Notes: generated by a model from the sequence alone, not told the origin. A stretch of DNA of 64,000 nt from Paracoccus alcaliphilus (GCF_028553725.1 NZ_CP067124.1:1436001-1500000); one strand, 5' to 3'. Shown: positions 1-11,068, counted from the first letter of the stretch. Translations and numbers: made by a program.

Positions 1-1591
1 CTATCGCGTGGCCAAGGACTTCATGAAGATGATCATGCCGTCCCATGCCCGCAACGTGAAGCATTACGCCGACCCGATGCCGCTTTTCGCCCGCTATCAG
101 GTGGAAAGCTATCTGGGCGGCATGTTCAACCCGGTGGTGCAGCTGAAGTCCGGCGGCTATATCGTCATCGGCGTGACCGAGGCGCTTGTCGCCATCGACG
201 TGAACTCGGGCCGGGCGACCAAGGAAGGCTCGATCGAGGATACGGCGCTCAAGACCAACCTCGAGGCCTCGGATGAGGTGGCGCGCCAGTTGCGTCTGCG
301 CGATCTGGCCGGGCTGATCGTCATCGACTATATCGACATGGAAGAGCGTCGTAACAACGCCGCTGTCGAGAAGCGTCTGAAGGACCGGCTGAAATCGGAC
401 CGTGCGCGGATTCAGGTGGGCCGCATCTCGGGCTTCGGCCTGATGGAGATGAGCCGCCAGCGCCTGCGCCCCGGCATGCTGGAATCGACCACGCAGCCCT
501 GCGCCCATTGTCACGGCACCGGCCTGATCCGTTCCGATGACAGCCTTGCGCTGACCATCCTGCGCGCCATCGAGGAAGAGGGCACCCGCAAGCGGTCGCG
601 CGAAGTGCTGGTCAAGGCGCCGGTCGCGGTCGTCAACTATCTGATCAACGCCAAGCGCGAACATGTCGCCGGGATCGAGGCGCGCTATGGCCTTTCGGTC
701 CGGCTGGAGGCCGATCCGGCGCTGATCTCGCCCGATTACGCCATCGAAAAGTTCAAGACCGCGACCCGTGTGCTGCCCGAAGTGACCCATGCCGCGCTGT
801 CCGTCGATGCCAGCCTGATGGCGCAGATCGACGACGAGGACGACGACGATCTGGTCAGCGAGGATCAGGAGACCGACGATCACCACGCCGAGGCCGATCA
901 GTCGGCCGATAATGGCGACAATGGTGCCGAGGACGAGAATGGCGAGGGCCGCAATCGTCGTCGCCGGCGGCGCAGGCGGCGGCGGACGGGCGATCAGCCC
1001 GACCGCGCGGAAGGCGATGACGCTAATGGCGACGACTCCAATGGCGATGTCGAGGATGACATCACCGTCGGGACCGAAACCGACAGCCCCGCCCCCGAAG
1101 GCGAGGCGGAAGGCGACGGCGGCAACCGGCGCCGTTCGCGCGGCCGGTCACGCTCGCGTCGCCGCAAGCCCGAGGATGCCGCCGCGCTGCCCGAGGTCGT
1201 GGATCTGCGCGATCAGGTCGAGGATGCCCGGGCCGAGGGGCTGCCGGGTGTGAACGCCGCGAAACGCGCCGAAGTGACCGCGCCTCAGGAAACGGCTGAA
1301 CCGCAGGAACAGGCGCAACCGCAGGAACAGGCCGCAGAAGCGCCGGTCGCGGAACCCGCGGTCGAGGATGCGCCTGCCCCGGCTGTCGCCGAACTCGTCC
1401 TGGAACCGGTGGTCGAGGACAGCGCAGTCGCCGAAGCGGAACCTGAAGCCGAGGCCGAACAGCCCGAGCAAGCGGAACCCGCAATCGAGCCGACCGAGGC
1501 CGAGCCCGCGCAGGAACAGCCTCAACCCGCCCTTGCCGAGGCCGAGGACAACCGGCCCAAGCGCCGCGGCTGGTGGTCGGTCGGAAGCTGA
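1..1591 (+). CDS. rne: Ribonuclease E/G, C-terminal part (5' end outside window)
   Basis: This is the endoribonuclease that starts mRNA decay and processes rRNA and tRNA. The reading frame is open to the left edge (codons Y-R-V precede the GTG at 8), so the N-terminal S1 domain lies upstream. Seen: the metal-site segments VAIDVNSGRATKEGS and AGLIVIDYIDMEE, which match the family's two catalytic aspartate regions. The zinc-link type CAHCHGTG follows near residue 165. After that comes a roughly 260-residue low-complexity acidic tail broken by runs of arginine, typical of the alphaproteobacterial degradosome scaffold. The stop is followed directly by a terminator. Confidence 0.95.
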   Translation, partial: YRVAKDFMKMIMPSHARNVKHYADPMPLFARYQVESYLGGMFNPVVQLKSGGYIVIGVTEALVAIDVNSGRATKEGSIEDTALKTNLEASDEVARQLRLRDLAGLIVIDYIDMEERRNNAAVEKRLKDRLKSDRARIQVGRISGFGLMEMSRQRLRPGMLESTTQPCAHCHGTGLIRSDDSLALTILRAIEEEGTRKRSREVLVKAPVAVVNYLINAKREHVAGIEARYGLSVRLEADPALISPDYAIEKFKTATRVLPEVTHAALSVDASLMAQIDDEDDDDLVSEDQETDDHHAEADQSADNGDNGAEDENGEGRNRRRRRRRRRRTGDQPDRAEGDDANGDDSNGDVEDDITVGTETDSPAPEGEAEGDGGNRRRSRGRSRSRRRKPEDAAALPEVVDLRDQVEDARAEGLPGVNAAKRAEVTAPQETAEPQEQAQPQEQAAEAPVAEPAVEDAPAPAVAELVLEPVVEDSAVAEAEPEAEAEQPEQAEPAIEPTEAEPAQEQPQPALAEAEDNRPKRRGWWSVGS

Positions 1592-1614
1592 ACGACCACG
1601 GACAGGATGAACAG

Positions 1615-1641
1615 GGGCGCAGGGATTTCCTGCGCCCTTTT
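1615..1641 (+). terminator. Rho-independent terminator after rne
   Basis: A perfect 9-bp stem (GGGCGCAGG / CCTGCGCCC) with a 5-base loop is followed by TTTT. It begins 24 bases after the RNase E stop codon, so it probably ends that transcript. Confidence 0.8.
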
Positions 1642-1701
1642 CGTGACATGCACGAAGGCGTGACGTCCTGACCACTGGCCCCGCCCGCGCCAAAGGCTAA
1701 A

Positions 1702-2454
1702 GTGCCGCCCATGCTGGGAATCGAACTTGCCACCGCCGCCTTTCTGCCCGCCGCCTTCGTGGCGCTGCTGGCGGGCTTGCTGTCCTTTCTGTCGCCCTGC
1801 GTGCTGCCGATCGTGCCGCCCTATCTGGCCTATATGACCGGGGTGGGCGTCGGCGGGCTGAAATCGGGCGAACGCAGCGCGGTGCTGCCCGCCTGTTTCT
1901 TCGTGCTGGGCCTTTCGACGGTGTTTCTGGTGATGGGTTTCGCCGCCTCGGCCTTCGGGCGCGCCTTCCTGCAATATCAGGAGGTGCTGGCCAAGGTCGC
2001 CGGGGTCATGGTCATCGTGATGGGGCTGCATTTCCTGCATGTGTTCCGCATCCCGATCCTTGACCACGAGGCGCGGCTGGAGGCGGGTCGACAGGATGGC
2101 GGTGCCTTCGGCGCCTATATCCTCGGCCTTGCCTTTGCCTTCGGCTGGACCCCCTGCATCGGCCCGCAACTGGGCATGATCCTGTCGCTGGCCGCAACCG
2201 GAGGCGAGCTGTCGCGCGGTACCGGCCTGCTTGCGGTCTATGCGCTGGGGCTGGGGATCCCCTTCCTGCTGTCGGCGATCTTCATCAACCGTGCCATCGG
2301 GGTGATGAACCGCATCAAGCCCTGGCTGAAAACCATCGAAAGAGCGATGGGCCTGCTGCTGATCCTGGTGGGTGTGATGCTGGTGACCGGGGCATTCTCG
2401 GCCTTTGCCTTCTGGCTGCTGGAAACCTTCCCGATCCTCGCCGAACTGGGCTGA
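1702..2454 (+). CDS. ccdA: Cytochrome c biogenesis protein CcdA (thiol-disulfide membrane transporter)
   Basis: This polytopic inner-membrane protein of about 250 residues carries reducing equivalents from cytoplasmic thioredoxin to periplasmic thiol proteins for cytochrome c maturation. Seen: about six hydrophobic segments, with the two family cysteine motifs SPCVLPIVPP near residue 32 and TPCIGPQLG near residue 151. The GTG start at 1702 is chosen because AAAGG lies 5 bases upstream; an ATG at 1711 is the alternative. It stands alone between the rne terminator and a hairpin repeat, so it is probably monocistronic. Confidence 0.9.
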   Translation: MPPMLGIELATAAFLPAAFVALLAGLLSFLSPCVLPIVPPYLAYMTGVGVGGLKSGERSAVLPACFFVLGLSTVFLVMGFAASAFGRAFLQYQEVLAKVAGVMVIVMGLHFLHVFRIPILDHEARLEAGRQDGGAFGAYILGLAFAFGWTPCIGPQLGMILSLAATGGELSRGTGLLAVYALGLGIPFLLSAIFINRAIGVMNRIKPWLKTIERAMGLLLILVGVMLVTGAFSAFAFWLLETFPILAELG

Positions 2455-2489
2455 CCCCCGGGACAATCCCCGATCCCCTCGCACTCCTG

Positions 2490-2534
2490 AAAAATACCTT
2501 GGGGGAGTCGCGAAGCGACGGGGGCAAAGCCCCC
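2490..2534 (-). repeat. Dispersed hairpin repeat, copy 1 (possible terminator)
   Basis: Read on the minus strand it has a GGGGGC-TTT-GCCCCC stem, a second small stem GTCGC-TTC-GCGAC, then TCCCCCAAGGTATTTTT. The closing block resembles those at 21869-21906 and 58557-58592. It lies between ccdA and ftsW and may stop ccdA transcription. Confidence 0.65.
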
Positions 2535-2678
2535 ATCCCTGCTTTCCCTTACGAAATCCTGTCAAGTATCTGCGAGCATGCTGCAATCGATTATGGCGCA
2601 GGCGCAGCTTTCGGGTTATGCTCGCCCGCAGATCCGGGACAAACCGGACATGATCAGAGGCAGTGACGGCGGTACCCC

Positions 2679-3842
2679 ATGACCGAGATGGTCTTTGGCA
2701 CCACGCCCATCCGGGCGGGTGATCCGATTCTTCCCCGCTGGTGGCGGACGCTGGACAAATGGTCCCTGGCCTGTGTGCTGGGCCTGTTTGCGATGGGTTT
2801 GCTGCTGGGACTGGCGGCATCCGTGCCGCTGGCGGAAAAGAACAATCTGGCCCGCTTCTATTATGTCCAGCGACAGGCCTTCTTTGGCGGTGTCGCGATC
2901 TGCGTGATGCTGGTCATTTCGATGCTGTCGCCGCGTCAGGTGCGCAGACTGGGCGTTCTGGGCTTTGCCCTGTCCTTCCTGCTGATCCTTGCGCTGCCGG
3001 TGATCGGAACCGATTTCGGCAAGGGCGCGACCCGCTGGCTCAGCCTTGGCTTCGTATCGCTGCAACCGTCCGAGTTCCTGAAACCCGGTTTCGTCGCGCT
3101 CTGTGCATGGTGCATGGCGGCGTCGCAACAGGTTGGCGGGCCTCCGGGGCGTATGATCTCGCTGGGGGCGGCGATCGCGGTCGTGCTGCTGCTGGCGCTG
3201 CAACCCGATTTCGGGCAGGCCTCGCTGGTGCTGTTCTCGTGGGGTGTGATGTATTTCGTGTCGGGCGCCTGGCTGTTGCCGCTGATGCTGGTGGCGGGGC
3301 TGGCGATCGTCGGGGGGATCTTCTCCTATGGCGCGTCCGAGCACTTTGCCCGCCGCATCGACGGCTTTCTGTCGCCCGAAATCGACCCGCGCACCCAGAT
3401 CGGCTATGCCACCCATGCGATCAAGGAAGGCGGCTTCTTCGGTGTTGGCGTCGGCGAGGGCAGCGTGAAATGGCAATTGCCCGATGCCCATACCGATTTC
3501 ATCATCGCCGTCGCGGCCGAGGAATATGGCCTGATCATGGTGCTTGCGATCATTGCGCTTTACGCGATCATCGTGGTGCGCAGCCTGCTGCGGATGATGC
3601 GCGAACGTGATCCCTTCACCCGCATCGCCGGATCCGGGATGGCCTGCGCCTTTGGGGTGCAGGCGCTGATCAATATGGGCGTGGCCGTGCGACTGCTGCC
3701 CGCCAAGGGGATGACCCTGCCGTTTGTCAGCTATGGTGGTTCGTCCGTGATCGCCTCGGGGATCGCGGTCGGCATGTTGCTGGCGCTGACCCGGTCGCGC
3801 CCGCAGGGCGAGCTGGGCGAATTGTTGCGGCGGGGCCGCTGA
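2679..3842 (+). CDS. ftsW: SEDS-family peptidoglycan glycosyltransferase FtsW
   Basis: FtsW polymerises lipid II at the division septum together with its class B PBP partner. The 387-residue protein has about ten membrane segments after a short cytoplasmic N-terminus. Family-typical stretches include the [12 protein letters not shown] region near residue 108, [21 protein letters not shown] and the C-terminal [12 protein letters not shown] near residue 350. It is the first gene of an almost gap-free run with murG, murC, the DUF2484 gene and murB; its TGA overlaps the murG ATG by one base (TGATG). RodA is the only realistic alternative, and the position in the dcw cluster argues for FtsW. Confidence 0.95.
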   Translation: MTEMVFGTTPIRAGDPILPRWWRTLDKWSLACVLGLFAMGLLLGLAASVPLAEKNNLARFYYVQRQAFFGGVAICVMLVISMLSPRQVRRLGVLGFALSFLLILALPVIGTDFGKGATRWLSLGFVSLQPSEFLKPGFVALCAWCMAASQQVGGPPGRMISLGAAIAVVLLLALQPDFGQASLVLFSWGVMYFVSGAWLLPLMLVAGLAIVGGIFSYGASEHFARRIDGFLSPEIDPRTQIGYATHAIKEGGFFGVGVGEGSVKWQLPDAHTDFIIAVAAEEYGLIMVLAIIALYAIIVVRSLLRMMRERDPFTRIAGSGMACAFGVQALINMGVAVRLLPAKGMTLPFVSYGGSSVIASGIAVGMLLALTRSRPQGELGELLRRGR

Positions 3843-4942
3843 TGCCGTCGGTTGCCGACCATGCACCGCTGGCGCTGATTGCCGCCGGTGGCACCGGCGG
3901 GCATATGTTTCCTGCCCAGTCGCTGGCCGAGCTGTTGTTGGCCGAGGGCTGGCGTGTCAAGCTGTCCACCGATGATCGCGGCGCGCGCTATGCCGGGGCC
4001 TTCCCGCCCGAGGTCGCGCGCGAAGTCGTCCCTTCCGCCACCACCGCGCGCGGCGGGCTGGCGGGCAAGCTGGCCGCGCCCTTCCGGATCGCCGCAGGCG
4101 TGCTGGCGGCGCGGCGCGGCTTTCGCCGGGACCGGCCCGCCATCGTGATCGGCTTTGGCGGCTATCCCACCATTCCGGCGCTGTCGGCGGCGGTGATGAT
4201 GGGGCTGCCGCGCATGATTCATGAACAAAATGGCGTGATGGGCCGCGTGAACCGCAGCTTTGCGTCGCGCGTCCATCGCGTCGCCTGCGGCACCTGGCCG
4301 ACCGAATTGCCCGACGGCATCAGCGCCACCCATACCGGCAACCCGGTTCGCGGCGCCGTGCTGGAACGGGCCGGGGCGCCCTATGCCGCGCCGGGCGATG
4401 GGGCGCTGAATCTGCTGGTGATCGGCGGCTCTCAGGGGGCGCGGGTGCTGTCGGATGTGGTGCCTGCCGCCATTGCCGCCTTGCCTGATGATCTGCGAAA
4501 ACGCCTTCATATCAGTCATCAGGCCCGGGCCGAGGATGGCCAGCGCGTGACCGAAGCCTATCGCGCCGCAGGTGTCGCGGCCGAGGTTCAGCCCTTCTTT
4601 GCCGATGTGCCCGAACGGATCGCCGACGCGCAACTGGTCATCAGCCGGGCGGGCGCGTCTTCGATCGCCGATATCACTGCCATTGGCCGGCCCGCGATCC
4701 TGATCCCCTATGCGGTGGCGGCGGGCGATCACCAGACCGCCAATGCCCGCGCCCTGTCAGGGGCGGGGGCGGCGAAACTGTGCCCGGAATCGGGGCTTGA
4801 CGCCAACGGCCTTGCGGGTGACATCCTCGCGATCCTTTCCGACCCCGCGCAGGCGCAAGCCATGGCCAGGGCTGCGTTATCCCTTGGCCGGCCCGATGCG
4901 GCACGGCGACTCTATGAAATCGTGACGGAGATAGCGACATGA
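3842..4942 (+). CDS. murG: UDP-GlcNAc transferase MurG (lipid II synthesis)
   Basis: MurG adds N-acetylglucosamine from UDP-GlcNAc to lipid I on the inner face of the membrane, making lipid II. The 366-residue protein starts with the GT-B glycine-rich loop [17 protein letters not shown] near residue 14. A second donor-binding glycine segment, [15 protein letters not shown], lies near residue 196, and [13 protein letters not shown] lies near residue 270. Length and motif order are normal. It overlaps ftsW by 1 base and murC by 4 bases (ATGA), so translation is likely coupled. Confidence 0.96.
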   Translation: MPSVADHAPLALIAAGGTGGHMFPAQSLAELLLAEGWRVKLSTDDRGARYAGAFPPEVAREVVPSATTARGGLAGKLAAPFRIAAGVLAARRGFRRDRPAIVIGFGGYPTIPALSAAVMMGLPRMIHEQNGVMGRVNRSFASRVHRVACGTWPTELPDGISATHTGNPVRGAVLERAGAPYAAPGDGALNLLVIGGSQGARVLSDVVPAAIAALPDDLRKRLHISHQARAEDGQRVTEAYRAAGVAAEVQPFFADVPERIADAQLVISRAGASSIADITAIGRPAILIPYAVAAGDHQTANARALSGAGAAKLCPESGLDANGLAGDILAILSDPAQAQAMARAALSLGRPDAARRLYEIVTEIAT

Positions 4943-6366
4943 ACGCCGCCACCAAGCTGCCCGGAGAACTGGGCCCGATCCACTTTGTCGGGATCGGCGG
5001 GATCGGCATGTCCGGCATTGCCGAGGTGCTGCTGACCCTTGGCTATCAGGTGCAGGGCAGCGATCTGAAACGCTCGAAGATCACCGACCGGCTGGAAGGG
5101 CTGGGCGCGCAGATCTTCGAGGGCCAGAGGGCCGAAAATATCGGCGATGCCGGGGTGGTGGTGATCTCGACCGCGATCCGCAAGGGCAATCCCGAACTGG
5201 AAGAGGCCCGCCGCCGTGGCATGCCCGTTGTGCGCCGCGCCGAGATGCTGGCCGAACTGATGCGGATGAAATCGAACATCGCCATCGCCGGAACGCATGG
5301 CAAGACCACCACCACAACGATGGTGGCGACGCTGCTGGATGCCGGCGGGCTGGACCCGACGGTCATCAATGGCGGCGTGATCCACGCTTACGGCTCGAAC
5401 GCGCGGGCGGGCGAGGGCGAATGGATGGTGGTCGAGGCCGATGAGAGCGATGGCAGCTTCAACCGCTTGCCCGCCGATATCGCCATCATCACCAATATCG
5501 ACCCCGAACATATGGAGCATTGGGGCAGTTTCGATGCGCTGCGTCAGGGGTTCTATGATTTCGCCTCGGGCATTCCCTTCTATGGGCTGGCCGTCTGCTG
5601 CACCGATCACCCCGAGGTTCAGGCGCTGGTGGGCAAGCTGACCGACCGCCGCGTCGTCACCTTCGGCTTCAACGCGCAGGCGGATGTGCGGGCGATGAAC
5701 CTGCATTATGAAAACGGCATCGCCCATTTCGACATCGCCTTGCAGAACGAAGGTCCCTCTGAGACCGGCGATATCGAGATGATCGAGGGCTGCACCCTGC
5801 CGATGCCGGGCGATCACAACGTCTCGAACGCGCTGTCGGCGGTGGCCGTGGCCCGCCATCTGGGCATGAAAAAGGCCGAGATCCGCGAGGCGCTGGCAAA
5901 ATTCGGCGGCGTCGGCCGGCGCTTTACCCGCGTCGGAGAGGTGGGGGGCGTCACCATCATCGACGATTACGGCCATCACCCGGTCGAGATCGCGGCGGTG
6001 CTGAAGGCTGCCCGTCAGGCGACCAATGGCCGGGTGATCGCGGTGCACCAGCCGCATCGCTATTCCCGCCTGTCGAACCTGTTCGACGATTTCTGCACCT
6101 GCTTCAACGAGGCCGATGTCGTCGCCATCGCCGAGGTCTATGCCGCAGGCGAGGATCCGATTCCCGGCGCCAACCGTGACGATCTGGTCGCCGGGCTGAT
6201 CGCCCACGGCCACCGCCACGCCCGCGCCATCCTGTCCGAAGACGATCTGGAACGGCTGGTCCGCGAACAGGCCCGCCCCGGTGACATGGTGGTCTGCCTT
6301 GGTGCGGGCACCATCTCGGCCTGGGCCAACGGATTGCCGGCGCGTCTGCAAGGGCAGGCGGCGTGA
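4939..6366 (+). CDS. murC: UDP-N-acetylmuramate--L-alanine ligase MurC
   Basis: This cytoplasmic ATP-dependent ligase adds L-alanine to UDP-MurNAc, the first peptide step of peptidoglycan precursor synthesis. The 475-residue protein has the N-terminal Rossmann motif [15 protein letters not shown] near residue 16. The Mur-ligase P-loop [16 protein letters not shown] is near residue 115, [10 protein letters not shown] near residue 165, and [10 protein letters not shown] with HQPHRYSR in the C-terminal domain. All expected motifs are intact. It overlaps murG and the following small gene by 4 bases each. Confidence 0.97.
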   Translation: MNAATKLPGELGPIHFVGIGGIGMSGIAEVLLTLGYQVQGSDLKRSKITDRLEGLGAQIFEGQRAENIGDAGVVVISTAIRKGNPELEEARRRGMPVVRRAEMLAELMRMKSNIAIAGTHGKTTTTTMVATLLDAGGLDPTVINGGVIHAYGSNARAGEGEWMVVEADESDGSFNRLPADIAIITNIDPEHMEHWGSFDALRQGFYDFASGIPFYGLAVCCTDHPEVQALVGKLTDRRVVTFGFNAQADVRAMNLHYENGIAHFDIALQNEGPSETGDIEMIEGCTLPMPGDHNVSNALSAVAVARHLGMKKAEIREALAKFGGVGRRFTRVGEVGGVTIIDDYGHHPVEIAAVLKAARQATNGRVIAVHQPHRYSRLSNLFDDFCTCFNEADVVAIAEVYAAGEDPIPGANRDDLVAGLIAHGHRHARAILSEDDLERLVREQARPGDMVVCLGAGTISAWANGLPARLQGQAA

Positions 6367-6629
6367 CCCAGCCGCATTATATCTCGTTGCTGTTCGTCGC
6401 GATCTGGCTGGTGATGGCCTGCCTGATCCCGTTTCTGCGCGCGCAGCACCGGCCCGCGGCCTTCTGGGCGATGGTTCTGGTGGGCGTGCCGGTGCTGGGC
6501 TGGCTGACGCTGCATTGGGGGCCGGGCATCGGTTTCGGCACGCTGGTTCTGGCGCTTTGGGTGCTGCTGCGTTCGCCCCTTGACCCGTCGCGCCGCCGTC
6601 GCGGAAATATTCACAGCGGGCTGCATTAG
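6363..6629 (+). CDS. DUF2484-type small membrane protein
   Basis: This 88-residue protein has two to three hydrophobic segments ([31 protein letters not shown] and a third before the end) and a basic C-terminus with RRRRG. I recognise it as the short membrane protein usually lying between murC and murB in Rhodobacteraceae (DUF2484). Its function is unknown. It starts with GTG inside the murC stop region (4-base overlap), so it is probably co-translated with murC. The location suggests a link to envelope synthesis, which is inference only. Confidence 0.8.
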   Translation: MTQPHYISLLFVAIWLVMACLIPFLRAQHRPAAFWAMVLVGVPVLGWLTLHWGPGIGFGTLVLALWVLLRSPLDPSRRRRGNIHSGLH

Positions 6630-6726
6630 GAATGTCGCGGGATGGATGCCAGCATTCCCGCCGATCCCGCATCCGCGCCTGTTTCGGGCTTCTGATCCGC
6701 AGGCGGGGATGCTAACTCTCTGTGCC

Positions 6727-7671
6727 ATGACCAGCGAACTTCCCCAGACCCGAGGCAACCTGATCCCGAACCGCGCCCTTGACGGGCTGACATGGCTGCG
6801 GGTGGGCGGGCCTGCCGACTGGCTGTTCCAGCCCGCCGATGCCGGTGATCTGGCGGATTTTCTGCGCGATCTGGACCCGGCCATTCCGGTCTTTCCCATG
6901 GGCGTGGGCAGCAATCTGATCGTGCGCGACGGCGGTATTCGCGGCGTGGTGATCCGGCTGGGGCGCGGCTTCAATACGGTGACGGTCGAGGGCGATCTGG
7001 TCACGGCAGGGGCCGCCGCGCTGGATGCACAGGTGGCCAAACGCGCCGCCGATGCCGGGCGCGACCTGACCTTCTTGCGCACCATCCCCGGCAGTATCGG
7101 CGGGGCGGTGCGGATGAATGCGGGCTGTTACGGCTGTTACGTCGCGGATCATCTGGTTCAGGCCCGCGCCGTCACCCGCGACGGGCGCGAGGCGATGCTG
7201 ACGCCGTCCGACCTGAATTTCGCCTATCGCCATTCGGATCTGCCCGAGGGCTGGGTGCTGACCGAGGCCACATTCCGCGCCGCCCCCGGCGATCCCGACG
7301 CGCTGCATGACAGGATGGCCGCGCAACTGGCCAAACGCGACGAGACCCAGCCGACCCGCGAACGCAGCGCCGGTTCGACCTTCCGCAACCCGGCGGGCTT
7401 CAGCTCGACCGGGCGCGAGGACGACACCCATGACCTCAAGGCGTGGTCGCTGATCGACCGGGCGGGCCTGCGCGGGCACAGCTGGGGTGGGGCGCAGATG
7501 TCGGAAAAGCACCCGAATTTCCTGTTGAATACCGGCGGCGCCACGGCGGCCGAACTGGAGGCGCTGGGGGAACTGGTGCGCCGCCGCGTGCTGGAGGACA
7601 GCGGCCATGAGCTGCAATGGGAGGTGATCCGCATCGGCGATCCGCTTCCCGAGGCCGGGGACGCCCCCTGA
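6727..7671 (+). CDS. murB: UDP-N-acetylenolpyruvoylglucosamine reductase MurB
   Basis: MurB is an FAD-dependent reductase that uses NADPH to turn UDP-GlcNAc-enolpyruvate into UDP-MurNAc. The ATG at 6727 gives a normal 314-residue protein beginning [10 protein letters not shown]; the open frame extends further upstream to 6580 but that part has no family resemblance. FAD-binding motifs [14 protein letters not shown] and [18 protein letters not shown] are present. The catalytic serine lies in [11 protein letters not shown] gap of about 97 bases separates it from the DUF2484 gene. Confidence 0.95.
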   Translation: MTSELPQTRGNLIPNRALDGLTWLRVGGPADWLFQPADAGDLADFLRDLDPAIPVFPMGVGSNLIVRDGGIRGVVIRLGRGFNTVTVEGDLVTAGAAALDAQVAKRAADAGRDLTFLRTIPGSIGGAVRMNAGCYGCYVADHLVQARAVTRDGREAMLTPSDLNFAYRHSDLPEGWVLTEATFRAAPGDPDALHDRMAAQLAKRDETQPTRERSAGSTFRNPAGFSSTGREDDTHDLKAWSLIDRAGLRGHSWGGAQMSEKHPNFLLNTGGATAAELEALGELVRRRVLEDSGHELQWEVIRIGDPLPEAGDAP

Positions 7672-7841
7672 TTCGCCGCATGGGCCGGTAATCGCCAATA
7701 TTCTGATGCGATTGCGATAAATGGCCCTTTTGTGATTCGTTCTTTGCGGCTATTCTGACCGGGCAGGCAGCGAACCGGGTCAACCCGGCATTGCCAAAAT
7801 GGTAAAACAGCCCGGAAAAACCGGGCGCGAAAGGCGAAAAC

Positions 7842-8777
7842 GTGGCGGGCAGGTCGAGCAGGACAGCCCATACCGTAGCCGTTCTGATGGGCGGACCCTC
7901 GGCTGAACGCGAGGTGTCCCTGTCCTCGGGTCGCGAATGCGCGGCGGCATTGCGGGTGGCGGGCTTTGAAGTGATCGAGATCGATCCGGGTGCGACACCC
8001 GGTACCGGCTTTGTGTCCGAACTGGACCGGGCGCGGCCCGATGTCGTGTTCAACGCGCTGCATGGCCGCTGGGGCGAGGATGGCTGCGTGCAGGGCATCC
8101 TTGAATGGCTGCGGCTGCCCTATACCCATTCGGGGGTTCTGGCCTCGGCCCTTGCGATGGACAAAAGCCGGGCCAAGGATGCGTTTCGCACCGCCGGTCT
8201 GCCCATCGTCGAAAGCGTGATCGCGGATGCCGATGAGGTCCGCCGCCGCCATGTCATCGCGCCGCCCTATGTGGTCAAGCCGAATGACGAGGGGTCTTCG
8301 GTCGGGGTCTATATCGTCCATGACGGCGCCAACCAGCCGCCGCAACTGGCTGATACCATGCCCGCGCGGGTGATGGTCGAAACCTATGCCCCGGGCCGAG
8401 AGCTGACCACCACGGTCATGGGCGACCGCGCGCTGGGGGTGACCGAGATCATCACCGAGGGCTGGTATGACTATGACGCCAAATATTCCGTCGGTGGGTC
8501 GCGTCATGTGATCCCGGCCGAAATTCCCGCCGACATTCAGGCCGCTTGCCTCGATTACGCGCTGCGCGCCCATGTCGCGCTGGGATGCCGGGGTCTGTCG
8601 CGCACCGATTTCCGCTGGGACGAGGCGCGCGGTCTGGACGGTCTGATCCTGCTGGAGGTGAACACCCAGCCGGGCATGACGCCCACCTCTCTGGCCCCCG
8701 AACAGGCCGCCCATGCCGGGATCGACTTTCCCACGCTGATGCGCTGGATGGTGGAGGACGCGCTGTGTCCCAGGTGA
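7842..8777 (+). CDS. ddl: D-alanine--D-alanine ligase
   Basis: Ddl joins two D-alanines for the peptidoglycan stem peptide. It is a 311-residue ATP-grasp protein. Seen: [19 protein letters not shown] at the N-terminus, [14 protein letters not shown] in the ATP-grasp lid region near residue 144, and [14 protein letters not shown] near the C-terminus. The chosen GTG at 7842 has GAAAGGCG upstream. A small hairpin (GCCCGG-AAAAA-CCGGGC, 7810-7826) lies 15 bases before the start, and the 170-base gap after murB probably holds a promoter. The end overlaps ftsQ by 13 bases. Confidence 0.95.
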   Translation: MAGRSSRTAHTVAVLMGGPSAEREVSLSSGRECAAALRVAGFEVIEIDPGATPGTGFVSELDRARPDVVFNALHGRWGEDGCVQGILEWLRLPYTHSGVLASALAMDKSRAKDAFRTAGLPIVESVIADADEVRRRHVIAPPYVVKPNDEGSSVGVYIVHDGANQPPQLADTMPARVMVETYAPGRELTTTVMGDRALGVTEIITEGWYDYDAKYSVGGSRHVIPAEIPADIQAACLDYALRAHVALGCRGLSRTDFRWDEARGLDGLILLEVNTQPGMTPTSLAPEQAAHAGIDFPTLMRWMVEDALCPR

Positions 8778-9730
8778 TCGACCATCGTCCGGGCCGCCAG
8801 CAGGCCGCCGCCCCTCAACCCGCGCCGCAGCAGGTGAACCGGGTCCGTCGCGATCCGGCGCCGTCGCGGCTGAAATACCGGTTGGAGCGGATGTGGCTGC
8901 GCCCGATCTGGCGGCGCCTTGTGCGCCTTGGGCTGCCCGTCTTTCTGGTCGCCATGACCGCTGGCATCTGGCTGTCGGACGAGGATCGCCGCGCGACGCT
9001 GACCGATGGCATCGACGGCATGGTCCGCAAGGTCCAGAGCCGAGAGGAATTCATGGTCAAGACGATGACCATCGAGGGCGCGACGCCGGTTGTCGAAAAC
9101 GCCCTGCGCGCCATGCTGCCGGTCGATCTGCCCGCCTCCAGTTTCGATCTGGACCTGACGGCGCTGCGGTTGCAGGTGATGCGGCTGGATGCGGTCGAAA
9201 GCATCGATCTGCGGGTCAGGCCGGGCGGGGTGCTGGCGGCTTCGGTCAAGGAGAGGGTGCCGGCGCTGCTGTGGCGCCACGGTCGCGGGATCGAGATCCT
9301 TGATGCGGGCGGCCACCGGGTGGCCAGCGTGACATCGCGCGAGGTGCGGGCCGATTTGCCGCTGATCGCCGGAGAGGGAGCCGACCTTGCCGCGGCCGAG
9401 GCGCTGGCGCTGATCGACGCCGCCGGGCCGATCCTGCCGCGTGTGCGCGGGCTGGTGCGGCGCGGAGAGAGGCGCTGGGATGTGGTGCTGGATCACGGCC
9501 AGCGGATCATGCTGCCCGCCGACGGCGCGGTGATCGCGCTGGAGGTGGCGGTGACGCTGCACGGCAAGGAAGACCTTCTGGGGCGCGATATCGACGTGGT
9601 CGATCTGCGCGATCCCACCCGCCCGGTCATGCGGCTGGGCATCAATGCCAGAAACACGATTCGTTCCGCACGCGGGATCCCTCTGCTGGGGCCCGACGGA
9701 CGGGTTGTTGACGACAAGCAGGGGGGCTGA
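8765..9730 (+). CDS. ftsQ: Cell division protein FtsQ
   Basis: FtsQ is a bitopic divisome protein that bridges the cytoplasmic ring to periplasmic septum synthesis. The GTG at 8765, inside the end of ddl, gives 321 residues: a basic proline- and glutamine-rich cytoplasmic tail, one membrane segment ([19 protein letters not shown], residues about 57-75), then a POTRA domain beginning [17 protein letters not shown]. The rest matches the FtsQ/DivIB beta region. The open frame continues upstream to 8546 but only as an out-of-frame shadow of ddl. ftsA starts 3 bases after its stop. Confidence 0.92.
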   Translation: MSQVIDHRPGRQQAAAPQPAPQQVNRVRRDPAPSRLKYRLERMWLRPIWRRLVRLGLPVFLVAMTAGIWLSDEDRRATLTDGIDGMVRKVQSREEFMVKTMTIEGATPVVENALRAMLPVDLPASSFDLDLTALRLQVMRLDAVESIDLRVRPGGVLAASVKERVPALLWRHGRGIEILDAGGHRVASVTSREVRADLPLIAGEGADLAAAEALALIDAAGPILPRVRGLVRRGERRWDVVLDHGQRIMLPADGAVIALEVAVTLHGKEDLLGRDIDVVDLRDPTRPVMRLGINARNTIRSARGIPLLGPDGRVVDDKQGG

Positions 9731-9733
9731 GCG

Positions 9734-11068
9734 ATGGCGGCACTGTATCAAACGCAACGGGCAATGCGGAACATGCGGCGCGCGGCTTTGCAACGCGGCG
9801 TGATCGGGATTCTGGATGTCGGAACCTCGAAGATTTCCTGCCTCGTGCTGAACTTCGACGGCACCGGCACCTTCCGCGAAACCGATGGCGTCGGGCCGAT
9901 GGCGGGACAGGTGAATTTCCGCGTGATCGGTGCCGCCTCGACCCGTTCGCGCGGGATGCGTCACGGCGAGATCGAGACGATGGGCGAAACCGAAAAGGCG
10001 ATTCGCACCGTGGTCCAGCAGGCGCAGAAGATCGCCGGTGTCCGCGTCGATCACGTCATCGCCTGCCTGTCGGGCGGGCGTCCGGCGTCATATGGGCTGG
10101 CGGGGGAAATCGCGCTGCCCTCGGGCAAGGTGACGGAACAGGATATCGCCGCGGTTCTGGCCGCATGCGATGCGCCGGATTTCGGCCGGGGACGAGAGGT
10201 CCTGCACGCGCAGCCGGTGAATTTTGCGGTCGATAACCGCTCGAATCTGGCCGATCCGCGCGACCATTCCGGCAACAAGCTGGCCTGCGACATGCATGTG
10301 CTGACGGTCGATGGCGATGCGGTCGGCAATCTGGTGCAATGTATCCGGCGCTGCGATCTGGAACTGGCGGGCATCGCCTCGGCCTCTTATGCGGCGGGTC
10401 GGGCGGCGCTGGTCGAGGATGAACAGGAACTGGGTGCGGCCTGTATCGACTTTGGTGGCGGCGGCACCGGCGTTTCGATTTTCATCAAGAAACACATGAT
10501 CTTCTCGGATGTTGTTCGAATTGGCGGCAATCTGGTGACGCAGGATATCGCGCAGGGACTGCGGGTCTCGTTGCCCGTGGCCGAGCGGCTGAAGACCCTG
10601 AATGGCGGGATCGAGGCCACCGGCCGCGACGATCGGGACATGATCGAGGTTGGCGGCGATACCGGCGACTGGGAATCGGATCGCCGCACCGTCAGCCGAG
10701 CCGATGTCATCGGGGTGATGCGGCCAAGGGTCGAGGAAATTCTGGAGAACGTGCGCGAAGTCCTTGATGCGGCTGGATTTGATTACCTGCCCAGCCAGCA
10801 GATCGTGCTGACTGGCGGCGGCAGCCAGATCCCCGGTCTGGACGGGCTGGCGGCGCGGATTCTGGGGCCGACCATCCGCTGCGGGCGTCCGTTGCGCATC
10901 GACGGGCTGGCGCATCAGTTCACCGATCCCAGCTTTTCCAGCGCGGTGGGGCTGGCGCTGTTCGCCGCCCATCCGCAGGACGAATGGTGGGATTTCGAGA
11001 TCCCGGCGGACAGTTATTCCGCGCGCAGCCTGCGCCGGGCCTATCGCTGGTTCCGCAACAACTGGTGA
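9734..11068 (+). CDS. ftsA: Cell division protein FtsA
   Basis: FtsA is the actin-like ATPase that anchors FtsZ filaments to the membrane. The 444-residue protein has the phosphate-1 motif GILDVGTSKISCLVL near residue 26, a 1C domain region (IACLSGGRPASYGLAGEI), phosphate-2 CIDFGGGGTGVSIF near residue 237, and the adenosine motif VLTGGGSQIPGLDGL near residue 356. The C-terminal YRWFRNNW is an amphipathic membrane-targeting type end. It follows ftsQ directly; a 221-base gap to ftsZ suggests that ftsZ has its own promoter. Confidence 0.96.
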   Translation: MAALYQTQRAMRNMRRAALQRGVIGILDVGTSKISCLVLNFDGTGTFRETDGVGPMAGQVNFRVIGAASTRSRGMRHGEIETMGETEKAIRTVVQQAQKIAGVRVDHVIACLSGGRPASYGLAGEIALPSGKVTEQDIAAVLAACDAPDFGRGREVLHAQPVNFAVDNRSNLADPRDHSGNKLACDMHVLTVDGDAVGNLVQCIRRCDLELAGIASASYAAGRAALVEDEQELGAACIDFGGGGTGVSIFIKKHMIFSDVVRIGGNLVTQDIAQGLRVSLPVAERLKTLNGGIEATGRDDRDMIEVGGDTGDWESDRRTVSRADVIGVMRPRVEEILENVREVLDAAGFDYLPSQQIVLTGGGSQIPGLDGLAARILGPTIRCGRPLRIDGLAHQFTDPSFSSAVGLALFAAHPQDEWWDFEIPADSYSARSLRRAYRWFRNNW

